DNA from: Eubacteriales bacterium
Lineage (GTDB): Bacteria; Bacillota_A; Clostridia; Christensenellales; Aristaeellaceae
NCBI GenBank assembly: GCA_029974855.1
Contig: JARKQO010000420.1
Span: forward strand, 1 to 12,883
Length of the DNA: 12,883 nt
Reading direction: 5' to 3'
Numbering within the stretch: position 1 is the first letter of the stretch; every line of letters starts with the position of its first letter. The translations under genes and the position numbers were made by a program. The notes beneath the pieces are model-generated. The model worked only from the letters and a program-made list of their open reading frames with translations. It did not search any database and was not told the DNA's origin. Positions 1 to 8,600 of the stretch are shown here, one piece after another.

Positions 1-3000
1 TGGTGCCCTTGCGGTGGGTCACCACGATGAACTGGGTATCCTGGCTGAATTCCTTCAGGTAGTCGGCGAAGTAGCCGATGTTGGCCTCGTCCAAAGCGGC
101 CTCAATCTCGTCCAGGATGCAAAAGGGCGTGGGCTTCAGCATCAGCATGGCAAAGAGGATGGCGATGGCGGTAAGGGCCCGCTCCCCGCCGCTGAACAGG
201 CTCAGGAGCTGGCGCTTCTTGCCCGGGGGCTGCACGATGATCTCGATGCCGCAGCCCAGGGGGTCGGAGGGGTCGCTTAGGCAAATCTCCCCCCTGCCGC
301 CTCCAAAGAGGCGGGTGAAGGTGGTGGAAAAGTATTCTTGCAAGCGGCTGAACTGGCTCACGAACACCGTTTCCATCCGCCCCAGGAGCTTTTGGATCAG
401 GTCCTGGAGGTCCAGCTTGGCCTGCTCCAGGTCCTCCTTCTGGGTGGTGAGCTGGGTAAAGCGCTCGTGCATCTGGGCGTATTCCTCAATGGCCCCCACG
501 TTCACGGTGCCCATGCGGCGGATGCGCTCCCGCAGCTCCTGGGCCTTCTGGTCCGCGGCGGCTTCCTGGAAGGCGGGGGGGCCGGGGTCCTCCCCCTCCC
601 CGGGGCCCACCTGCCGCTGGGTGTCCCGCAGCAGCGCGTATTCCGCCTGGGCCTCCTGGGCTCCGGCATAGGTGAGCTCGTAGGTGTCCCACAGCCGGTC
701 CGTCAGCTGGGCCAGCTCGGCCTTCACCTTGGCCAAGGCCATCTCCTGCCGGTGCAGCCGGTCCGTTTCCCGGTTCACCATCAGCTGCTCCGCCTCGATT
801 TCGCCTTGCAGTTCCTTGAAAGCCCGCTGGGCCGCGTCCCGCCGGGCCTCGGTTTCCTCCACATGGGCCCGGGCGTTGGCCACCACCTGCTCCCCCTGCT
901 GGAGCAGCACGGCGGAGCGCTCCTGCTCCCGGGTGGCGGCGGCCACATCCGCCAGCGCCTCTTCCCGCTTTTGGGTGAGGGCGTCGATTTCCCTGAGGCA
1001 GGTCTCGCTGTCTCCCATGAGCCGCTTCTGGTCCCGGCGGATGCGCTCGCAGTTGTGCTCGGCCTCCTGAAGGCGCAGCATGGCGGCGGTGAGGGCCTCC
1101 TGGGTGTGCTCCCGCTCCCGCCGGGCGGAGTCCAGCACCTGGGACAGCTCCTGGGTGCGGGCGTTCATCTCCTGGGTGCTCATCTGCTCCGCGTGGGTTT
1201 GGCCGGCGATGCGCTCCAGCTCCGCTGTGATGCCCTCCAGGGATTCCTCCAGCTGCTGGATGGCCAGGCGCAGCCCCGCCGCGGTTTCCCGGTACCGCTC
1301 CAGCTCCTGCTGGGCGTTCTGGCGCCGCTCCGTATCCCGCACCACGGCGATCTCCTGCTGGTGCAAGGCGTACTGGGCCTGTTCCCGGTCCTCCTTGCTG
1401 GCAGCCCGCTCCTCCTCCAGGGCGTTTAGGGTCCCCTGCTCCCGCTGGAGAAAGGCGGTTTTTTCCTCCAGGGCCACCGTCAGCTCCTTGATCTCCCGCT
1501 CCCGGCCCAGCAGGTTCTGGGCCTTTTGCTGGATGCTGCCCCCGGTGATACTGCCCCCGGAGTGCATCACGTCCCCGGCCAGGGTCACCAGCCGGAAGGC
1601 CTGGCCCCCGGCCCGCATGATGGCGATGCCGCAGTCCAAATCCCGGGCCACCACGGTGCGGCCCAGCAGGTTTTCAAAGACCGGGCGGTAGGCCTCCTGA
1701 AAGGAACAAAGCTCGCTGGCTACCCCCAGGCAGCCCTCCATGGACAGCACCTCCCGCTCTTTGGGGGAGAGGGTGCGGCCCCGGACGGTGGACAGGGGCA
1801 AAAAGGTGGCACGGCCCAGGTGGTTTTGCCGCAGGTATTCAATCAGGCGCTTGGCGTCCTGCTCCCCGTCGGTGACGATATTCTGCATGGCGGCCCCCAG
1901 GGCCATGTCCATGGCGGTTTCCAGCTCCCTGGGCACGCTCAGCAGCATGCCCACCACGCCCCGCACCCCGGAAAACCCCTGGCGCTTGGCGAATTGCAAG
2001 GCGTTGCGCACGGAGTGCTGGTAGCCCTCCAGGCCCTCCTGGAGCTCCTTGAAGGTGCGCAGGCGGGTCTCCAGGGCCCGGGCGCTCTGGGCCCCCTCCT
2101 GGAGGGACTTCTGCTTGGCCAGGATCTCCGCCAGCATGGCCTTGGTGGCTTCCTCCAGCTCTTGGACCCGGGCCTTCAGCTCCCCGTAGCGGGCCTCCTC
2201 GGCCTTCAGGTTCTCCTGAGCCTGGACCAAAGCGCTTTCCAGCAGCCGTTCCTTTTCCTCCCCGGCGGCCAGCTCCTGCTCCAGCTCCCCCTTGCGGGCG
2301 GTCATCTGGCTTTGCATGGCCATCTGCCGGGCCTGGGCGGTGCGCACGCTCTGCATCCGGTTCATGCTGTCGATGATGGCCGCCTTGTGGGCCGTGAGCT
2401 GATCCTCCCATTCCTGGGCGGCGGAGGTGGCGGCCTGGTGGGCCTGCCGCCTGGCTTCCAAAACCTCCTGGGCCTGGTCCCGCTGGCTGTTGGCCTGGGC
2501 CAGGCCCCCGTCGGACTGGGTCACGCTGGCCTGAATGAGAGCCATCCGGGCCCGGACAGCCTCGATCTCCCCCTCCAGGCGCTGGCCGGTTTCCGCGCCC
2601 CGGCGCAGGCGGTTTTGGATCTGGGCCGCCTCCTCCCGGGTGCGGTGCAGCAGCTCGTTCTTCTCCAAAAGCGCGGCGTGGGCCTCCCCCAAGGCCTTCT
2701 GCAAGGCCTCCACGGCCTCCTGGGCCTGGTCCCGCTCCCCGGTGACCTGGGTCAGCCGGGCCCCGGCCTCCAGAAGGGCGTCCTTCACGCTGAGCAACGC
2801 CTGGTCCATGGCCGTCTCCCGGTTGTGGAGCCGCTGGTGCCGCGCCAAAAACAGCTCCACGTCCAGCTCCTTCAGCTCCTGGGACAGGGCCAGAAACTCC
2901 TTGGCTACCTGGGCCTGCTTTTCCAAAGGCGCCAGGTGGTTTTTCAGCTCCTCCAGCACGTCCAGCACCCGCACCAGGTTTTCATCCGCCCGCAGCAGGC

Positions 3001-3538
3001 GGTTCTCCGCCTCCTCCTTGCGGATGCGGAACCGGCTGATCCCCGCCGCTTCCTCAAAGACCGCCCGGCGGTCCTCGCTGCGCTGGCTCAAAATCTCGTC
3101 GATGCGGCCCTGGCCGATGATGGAATAGCCTTCCTTGCCCACCCCCGTGTCCCGGAACAGCTCCACGATGTCCTTCAGGCGGCAGGTGGCCCCGTTCATC
3201 TGGTATTCGCTGTCGCCGCTGCGGTACACCCGGCGGGTGATGGACACCTCCGCAAAGTCGATGGGCAGCTGCCGGTCCCCGTTGTCAAAAACCAGAATGA
3301 CCTCGCAGTAGTTCATGGGCTTCTTGGTCTGGGTGCCGTTGAAAATCACGTCCACCATGCTGTTGCCCCGGAGGGTCTTGGCACTCTGCTCCCCCAGCAC
3401 CCAGCGTACCGCGTCGCTGATGTTGCTCTTGCCGCTGCCGTTGGGCCCCACGATGCCCGTGACGTTTTGGGGGAACACGATCTCCGTGCGCTTGGCAAAG
3501 GATTTGAAGCCGTAGATTTCCAGTCTGGTAAGCCTCAT
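1..3538 (-). CDS. smc: Chromosome segregation ATPase SMC (3' end cut by window edge)
   Basis: This encodes the SMC subunit of the bacterial condensin, which with ScpA and ScpB organises and segregates the nucleoid. The reading frame is open for 1179 codons, and the last few residues lie beyond position 1. Visible parts are the Walker A motif GPNGSGKSN at residues 31-39, a long Glu/Gln/Ala-rich coiled-coil arm, and the hinge at about residues 525-668, ending in a GGSITGGS stretch. A second coiled-coil arm follows, then the ABC signature FSGGE at 1115-1119, Walker B/D-loop ([11 protein letters not shown], with D1143-E1144) and a final VVTHRKGT. Motifs at both ends and the hinge are all in one frame, so I see no frameshift. 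The ATG is supported by AGGAGG 6 nt upstream, which overlaps the rnc stop codon, so translation is probably coupled to rnc. The usual family length is about 1190 residues. The signature has F where LSGGE is most common. In Firmicutes ftsY often follows, but that would be outside the window. Confidence 0.97.
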   Translation of the reverse strand, partial: MRLTRLEIYGFKSFAKRTEIVFPQNVTGIVGPNGSGKSNISDAVRWVLGEQSAKTLRGNSMVDVIFNGTQTKKPMNYCEVILVFDNGDRQLPIDFAEVSITRRVYRSGDSEYQMNGATCRLKDIVELFRDTGVGKEGYSIIGQGRIDEILSQRSEDRRAVFEEAAGISRFRIRKEEAENRLLRADENLVRVLDVLEELKNHLAPLEKQAQVAKEFLALSQELKELDVELFLARHQRLHNRETAMDQALLSVKDALLEAGARLTQVTGERDQAQEAVEALQKALGEAHAALLEKNELLHRTREEAAQIQNRLRRGAETGQRLEGEIEAVRARMALIQASVTQSDGGLAQANSQRDQAQEVLEARRQAHQAATSAAQEWEDQLTAHKAAIIDSMNRMQSVRTAQARQMAMQSQMTARKGELEQELAAGEEKERLLESALVQAQENLKAEEARYGELKARVQELEEATKAMLAEILAKQKSLQEGAQSARALETRLRTFKELQEGLEGYQHSVRNALQFAKRQGFSGVRGVVGMLLSVPRELETAMDMALGAAMQNIVTDGEQDAKRLIEYLRQNHLGRATFLPLSTVRGRTLSPKEREVLSMEGCLGVASELCSFQEAYRPVFENLLGRTVVARDLDCGIAIMRAGGQAFRLVTLAGDVMHSGGSITGGSIQQKAQNLLGREREIKELTVALEEKTAFLQREQGTLNALEEERAASKEDREQAQYALHQQEIAVVRDTERRQNAQQELERYRETAAGLRLAIQQLEESLEGITAELERIAGQTHAEQMSTQEMNARTQELSQVLDSARREREHTQEALTAAMLRLQEAEHNCERIRRDQKRLMGDSETCLREIDALTQKREEALADVAAATREQERSAVLLQQGEQVVANARAHVEETEARRDAAQRAFKELQGEIEAEQLMVNRETDRLHRQEMALAKVKAELAQLTDRLWDTYELTYAGAQEAQAEYALLRDTQRQVGPGEGEDPGPPAFQEAAADQKAQELRERIRRMGTVNVGAIEEYAQMHERFTQLTTQKEDLEQAKLDLQDLIQKLLGRMETVFVSQFSRLQEYFSTTFTRLFGGGRGEICLSDPSDPLGCGIEIIVQPPGKKRQLLSLFSGGERALTAIAILFAMLMLKPTPFCILDEIEAALDEANIGYFADYLKEFSQDTQFIVVTHRKGT

Positions 3539-3548
3539 CCTCTGCCTC

Positions 3549-4214
3549 CTATTCCTGGCGATAGGCCGCCAAAGCAGCCTTGGCGGCGGCCTGCTCCGCC
3601 GCCTTCTTGCTTGCGCCCCGGCCTGTGGCCACGGGCCTTCCCAGCACGCTCACCTGGGCCACAAAATGCCTGTTATGGGCCGGGCCCGTCTCCTCCACAA
3701 TGGCATACTCCGGCAAGGCCAGCTCGTGGGCCTGGGTGTATTCCTGCAAAAGCCCCTTCTCGTCCCGGCCCCGCAGGGCATAGAGGCCCTCCTCGTCCTG
3801 ATACAGGCGCTGCACCAGCGCCTGGGCCGCCGGAACGCCCCCGTCCAGGTACACCGCCGCCAGCACCGCCTCCAGGGCGTCCGCCAAAATGGAGGGCTTG
3901 CGGCGGCCCTTGGTCTGCTCCTCCCCGTGGCCCATGCGCAACGCATGGCCCAGGCCGATGCCCTGGGCCAGGTAGCTGAGGGTTTCCTCGCACACCAAGG
4001 CCGCCCGGCGCTCGGTGAGCTCCCCCTCCTGGCAGTCCGGATATTTGCGGTAGAGCAAGTCGCTGACGCAAAACTCCAGCACCGCGTCCCCCAAAAACTC
4101 CAGCCGCTGGTTGTCCTCCAGGCTAAGGGTGGAGGGATGGGTCAGCGCCCGGGTTAAAAGGGACCGGTCCCGGAAGGAATAGCCCAGGTTTTGCTGCAGC
4201 GTTTCTGTGCCCAT
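3549..4214 (-). CDS. rnc: Ribonuclease III
   Basis: This is a double-strand-specific endoribonuclease (221 aa) that processes rRNA precursors and structured mRNAs in the cytoplasm. The N-terminal RNase III domain carries the family signature NQRLEFLGDAVL at residues 35-46. The expected metal-binding acidic residues are E39 and D43, with D112 and E115 in the DALEAVLAAVYLDGG segment. The C-terminal double-stranded-RNA-binding domain covers about residues 150-221 and ends in the Ala/Lys-rich helix GASKKAAEQAAAKAAL. The start at 4214 was chosen because AAGGGGG (4221-4227) lies 6 nt upstream and the product then has normal family length. The frame stays open upstream to an ATG at 4298, but that extension is Arg-rich, has no family similarity and runs through the hairpin region. 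The gene lies 10 nt before smc, the standard Firmicutes arrangement. Confidence 0.97.
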   Translation of the reverse strand: MGTETLQQNLGYSFRDRSLLTRALTHPSTLSLEDNQRLEFLGDAVLEFCVSDLLYRKYPDCQEGELTERRAALVCEETLSYLAQGIGLGHALRMGHGEEQTKGRRKPSILADALEAVLAAVYLDGGVPAAQALVQRLYQDEEGLYALRGRDEKGLLQEYTQAHELALPEYAIVEETGPAHNRHFVAQVSVLGRPVATGRGASKKAAEQAAAKAALAAYRQE

Positions 4215-4331
4215 GGTAAACCCCCTTGAAAATCCCGCGATGCCGCGCCAGGAGAGACGCGCTGGGCGGGCGACCCAACGCCGCCCGCCCATTGCCACTG
4301 GCAGCCACAGGCGGCAGCGCCGCCCAGCCGC
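4215..4331 (-). other. Structured acpP-rnc intergenic leader with competing hairpins
   Basis: This 117-nt gap is the longest inside the plsX-smc cluster and is dense in inverted repeats. The arms TGGGCGGGCG (4263-4272) and CGCCCGCCCA (4282-4291) form a perfect 10-bp stem with a 9-nt loop. The segment GCTGGGCGG (4261-4269) can pair instead with CCGCCCAGC (4320-4328), which would exclude the first stem. A third stem, GGCGGC/GCCGCC (4310-4315 with 4319-4324, 3-nt loop), competes with that long pairing. No U-run follows the stems on the minus strand, so a simple intrinsic terminator is unlikely. The structures lie 50-110 nt upstream of the rnc start. RNase III cleavage of its own leader is known from E. 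coli and Streptomyces; applying that here is inference. Confidence 0.55.
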
Positions 4332-4559
4332 TTACTGGTGCTTCTGGATGTAATCGGCCACGTCGCCGACGGTTTTGAGGTTCAGGATCACCTCGTCCTC
4401 CACCTCAAGGCCAAACTGGGTTTCCAGCTCCAGAATCATCACCATGATGTTGGCGCTGTCGGCCTTCAAATCCTCCACCAAACGGCTCTCGGGCCGAATG
4501 TCCGCGGCGTTTACCTGGAGCTGGGCGGCGATCATATCCCGTACCTTGTCAAATACCAT
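4332..4559 (-). CDS. acpP: Acyl carrier protein
   Basis: This is a small acidic protein (75 aa) that carries growing fatty acyl chains on a 4'-phosphopantetheine arm during type II fatty acid synthesis. The length, the helix pattern and the central LVEDLKADSANIMVMILELETQFGLEVEDE segment are diagnostic, with Ser35 as the expected phosphopantetheine attachment site. The residue after the serine is Ala (DSA), where most ACPs have Leu (DSL); see findings. The start is supported by AAGGAGG (4568-4574) 8 nt upstream. The gene lies directly between plsX and rnc. PlsX uses acyl-ACP as its substrate, so the two neighbours are functionally linked. Confidence 0.95.
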   Translation of the reverse strand: MVFDKVRDMIAAQLQVNAADIRPESRLVEDLKADSANIMVMILELETQFGLEVEDEVILNLKTVGDVADYIQKHQ

Positions 4560-4602
4560 AGGGATGCCCTCCTTGTACTGAATGATTGCAAATCACCGAT
4601 AT

Positions 4603-5625
4603 CTATTCGGAAGCCCCTTCCGTACAGACCAGCAGCTTTTCGATCTTCCCCACCACGTCGCTCTGTACCATCTTCACGGCCTGGCCGATGGCGCAGGCCA
4701 TGGCATGGCCGGTACAGGAGCCGTGGGCCTTCACCACGTTGCCCCGCACCCCAAGCAAAGGCGCGCCGCCCACCTCGTGGTAGTCCATGGTTTTGGCTAC
4801 CCGCTTAAAAGCGGGCTTGGCCAGCAGGCCCCCCAGCTTGCTCCGGAAATCCGCCATGATCTCCTGCTTGATGATGCCCATCAGCGTGCCTGCCACGCCC
4901 TCCATGAACTTCAGGATCACGTTGCCCACAAAGCCGTCGCAGACCAACACGTCCGCAACGTCCCGGGTGATCTCCCGGGCCTCCACGTTGCCCACGAAGT
5001 TCACCTCCGCCTTCTCCAGCAGGCCAAAGGCCTCCTTGGTGAGGGCGCAGCCCTTCTCCGCCTCGGCCCCGTTGTTCACCAGCCCCACCCGGGGCCGGTC
5101 CATGCCCTGAACCCCTTGCATGTAGGCGGTGCCCATGAGGCCGAACTGCACCAGCCACTCCGGGCGGCAATCCACGTTGGCCCCGCAGTCGATCAGCAGA
5201 AAGAAGCCCTTGCCGTTGGGCATCAGGGGGGCCAAGGCCGGGCGCTCGATGCCGGGGATGCGGCCCAGGCGGAACATGCCCCCGGCCAGCACGGCCCCGG
5301 TGCTGCCTGCGGAAACGAAGGCGTCCACCGAGCCGTCCTTCAGCTTCAGCATGCCGTCCACCACGGCGCTGCCCTTTTTCTTGCGCACCGCCATCACCGG
5401 GGCCTCGGTGTTGTCAATCACCTCGGGGCAATCGGTGAGGATGGCCCGCTGCCGGACCCCGGCGGGGGCCTGGGCGAACACCCGGTCCACCTCGCCCTGG
5501 ACGATGGCGATGGGCCCGCCCAATTCCAAGGTCAAAGCGGGATGCTTCTCCAGCGCTTCCAGCGCGCCCTGCACCACGGCCCTTGGGGCGTGGTCGCCCC
5601 CCATGGCGTCCAAATAGATCCTCAT
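4603..5625 (-). CDS. plsX: Phosphate acyltransferase PlsX
   Basis: This peripheral membrane enzyme (340 aa) converts acyl-ACP and phosphate to acyl-phosphate, the acyl donor that PlsY uses to make lysophosphatidic acid in phospholipid synthesis. Family hallmarks are the N-terminal LDAMGGDHAPRAVV, the VSAGSTGAVLAGG glycine-rich segment, LLIDCGANVDC, GLVNNGAEAEKG, VCDGFVGNVILKFMEG and the late VGGAPLLGVRGNVVKAHG. The length matches the family. The ATG at 5625 gives the canonical MRIYLDAMGGD start, though the site upstream is weak (a GGTGA core), so translation may depend on the gene 41 nt upstream. acpP follows after 43 nt. In B. subtilis fabD and fabG lie between plsX and the ACP gene; here they do not. 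Confidence 0.97.
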   Translation of the reverse strand: MRIYLDAMGGDHAPRAVVQGALEALEKHPALTLELGGPIAIVQGEVDRVFAQAPAGVRQRAILTDCPEVIDNTEAPVMAVRKKKGSAVVDGMLKLKDGSVDAFVSAGSTGAVLAGGMFRLGRIPGIERPALAPLMPNGKGFFLLIDCGANVDCRPEWLVQFGLMGTAYMQGVQGMDRPRVGLVNNGAEAEKGCALTKEAFGLLEKAEVNFVGNVEAREITRDVADVLVCDGFVGNVILKFMEGVAGTLMGIIKQEIMADFRSKLGGLLAKPAFKRVAKTMDYHEVGGAPLLGVRGNVVKAHGSCTGHAMACAIGQAVKMVQSDVVGKIEKLLVCTEGASE

Positions 5626-5666
5626 GAAATCACCGCTTTCGTATTGGCTTCAGGGAATGGCCCCAG

Positions 5667-8600
5667 TTACTGGATCCTGATGCCGTAGATGGCCCCGGTA
5701 TCCTTGCCCGTGGTGCCGATGACCAGAATATCCCGGTACACGGCGGGGGAGGCCTCGATTTCGCCTTCCAGCTGCAAGGTGTTCAGGATTTCGCCGGTCT
5801 CGGCGTTCATCAGGTGCACCTTGCCGTTATGCTCCGCCTGGACCAGCCAGGCTTCGCCGCTGTCGGAATACACCGCCACAGGGCTGGATTCGCTTTGGGA
5901 CTCCAGGTCCTGGGTCCAGGCCACGCTGCCGTCTGTCTTCTTCAGGGCGATGACCCGGCTGCCGCTTTTGCCATTGTTGACGGTGAAGATCACCAGGTCG
6001 TCGATGGCGTTTTCCCCCACCACGGGGCTGGCCATGCAGCCGATCATAAACTCCGTGGTGTAGTCCAGCTCCGGCACCTCGTAGGCCCATTCCTCGGCCC
6101 CGGTGAGGGCGTTGTAGCGGCGGATGGTGCAAACGCCGCTCTTGCCCTGGTACACGATGGTGTTGCCCGTATACAGGGCCAGCTTCTGGGTGGCCTCCTC
6201 AAAGTCCAGGGCGGGGGTGGCGTTGATATCGTCCCCGGTTTTCACGGCCCACACCGGGGAAAGGCTGTTGATGTCCAGGCACTGGAGTACCCCCGCCTCG
6301 TCCCCGTAGAACACGAAGTGGTCGTACATGGCCACGCTGGCGTCGATGTTGGCGCGCTTTTTGTCCTGCTTGGCGGCCAGGGTCTTGTAGCGCTGAACCG
6401 CCGGGGCGACCTTCAGGGTGCCGGCCACGTGGTCGAAGTCCTGGTTCAGCTCCACGGTATAGAGCACGCCGTTTTGGCCGCCCTGGATCAGGGTCTGGGT
6501 CTGCTTGTCAAAGAGGGCCGCGCCGCTGGCTCCGCTGTAGTTAGTGCTGGCGGCCTTGTCCCTGCCGTCCAGCAGGTACAGCTCCTTGCCGTTGATGAGG
6601 TTGAAGAGGTGGTATCCATTGGATACCTGCTTGTTTGCCAGGTTGCTGTGGCTCTGCCCGACGCCCAGAAGGGGGGTGCCGTTGGTGGCGATAGAAGCGC
6701 CGCCGCCGCTGGGCGCGCCCATGTCGATGGCCTCCCGTGTCTCCTGCCCGTCGGTGAGGTCCAGGAAGTAGATCAGGCCGTCCTGGCCTCCCAAAATGAC
6801 CTCCTTCAGGGCGGTGGTGTTCTTCTTCTCATCGTTCAGGTTCATGAGGTTGCGCACCTCCGTGGGCCACTTCACGATGAGGGGCTGGCCCGGCCAGCCG
6901 ATGCCGTACACCGTGGACTTGCTGAGCTTCTTGCTGCCCACGGGCACCTTCCACAGCTCGGTCAGGGTGTTTTCGGACACGTTCACCGTGCCGTAGGCGG
7001 CGTTCTGCCGGAAGGGGCCGCTGCGGAAGGTGAGCACGCCGCTTTGCTTCCACACGGCGTAGTTGAAGGGGTCCAGCATGCCCAGGGGCTTGGCCCGGCT
7101 ATAGGAATCGGTGGTTTTTTGCTCGTTGTACACCGTCTGCTTCAGGCTGATGGCCGAGGGCAGCGCGCTTTCATCCGCCTGGACCGTCAGGGGGGGCAGA
7201 GGCGTGGGCGCGGGGGTGGGAGCCGGGGTGGCCGGAGCCGGGGGCTGGGTGGGAAGGAGACCCTCCTGGGGAAGGGCCTCTCCCTGGCCGGCAGCGTCCT
7301 GGTCCCCAGGCTCGCCCACAGTGCCAGCGGAGGCCATGGCAGGCAAGGCGTCGCCCCCCTGCTGGGCCTTTGCGGCCTCCTCCGGGGACAGGGGCTCGCT
7401 GAGCTCCACATAGACGGAATAGCTGGAATCGGTGAAGTTCAAATCGTCGATGGTCTGGTATTGCAAGGTATAGTCGCCTTCATAGGCCATGTCCACATCG
7501 GCGCTCAGCTCCCAGGTGAGGCTTTGGTCCGCCTCGGTGACGCTGCCCTGCTCGGTAACGCCGTCCCCCAGGCTGTGGGAGACCAAAGTGCCGCCATAGG
7601 TGTCCACCACCCGCACCGCCACCACGTCGGGGCTGGTTTGGGCCGTGAAGCGGATGGTGGCGGGAACGGGCCCCTCGGTGGTGTCGCTGGTGAAGTTGCT
7701 CACCAGGGGAAGCATCTGCACCGGGGGGGAGATGCGCAGGGGAGAAGACAGGACCATGCCCTCATCCCACTGGCCGTTTTTCAGCAGCGTCTGCGCCGTC
7801 ACCACGCCGGTATAGGCCTCCTCCATGGTGTAGGGGACGCTCCAGATGAGATTTTTGTTGTTTTGGATCACGGTGCGCTGCAGCAGGTCCTGGTCTGTCA
7901 CCGTCTTTTCCAGCAGCACGTTCCCCTGCTCGTCCACAAAGCGCAAATCCTTTACCCGTGTGGAGGTTTGCACGCTAAAGACCAAGGAGGCCGGCGCGCT
8001 GCCCTCGGCGGGGGACGCGGTGAAGCTGGTGATTCGGGGGCCGCCGGGGGAGAATACCCCGATGACCGTATCCCCCAGGTCCGAAAGGGAGGCCTTGATT
8101 CCACCCAACGTAGTGCCCACAGGGCCGCCTATCGCGTTCCAGTCGGGCAGCCAGACGCCGGCCAGGGCCACCCCCAGCACCAGCAGCAAAATCACCACGG
8201 GAACCAGGCAGCCCCGCCGGCGGCGGGGAGCCACGTCCTCCTCGTCCTCAAAATCATAGCGGGGCCGCCGCACCGAGGCGGCAGGCTTGCCCCGGCCGTT
8301 TTCCTCCCGGCGGGGGGTCCCATAGCGCTGGCTGTCTTCCTCAAACTGGGGCAGGGGGCGGATCGGGGCCGCTTGGCGGCGGGCCAGGGCCGCGCCCTCT
8401 CCCTCATAGCCCGGGAGGGGCCTGCGGCGGTCCTCCCCCTGGGGTTCCCGGCGGCGCATGTCCTCCGGGGGCCGCTGGGGCCGGGGCCCTGGGGCCTGGG
8501 GCGGCCGCTGGCCGGGCGCGCCCTGGGGCCTGGGAATGCTCTGCCGGGCGGGGCCGTCCTGGGGTCCTTGGGGCCTGGGGCCCATGGGGGGCCGCTGGCC

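Noticed and set aside
1526..3979. 817-codon open frame on the plus strand antisense to smc and rnc
   Set aside because: It spans the ends of two recognised genes, has low-complexity Leu/Gly/Gln/His composition and no ribosome binding site, so it is a codon-bias shadow. The same holds for 338-1429.
4215..4298. N-terminal extension of RNase III to an upstream ATG
   Set aside because: The extension is Arg-rich and family-unlike, crosses the hairpin region, and the ATG at 4214 has a good ribosome binding site.
5667..7030. Quinoprotein dehydrogenase function for the propeller
   Set aside because: The blades are PQQ-type repeats, but I cannot identify cofactor or calcium-binding catalytic residues, and many such propellers are non-enzymatic scaffolds.
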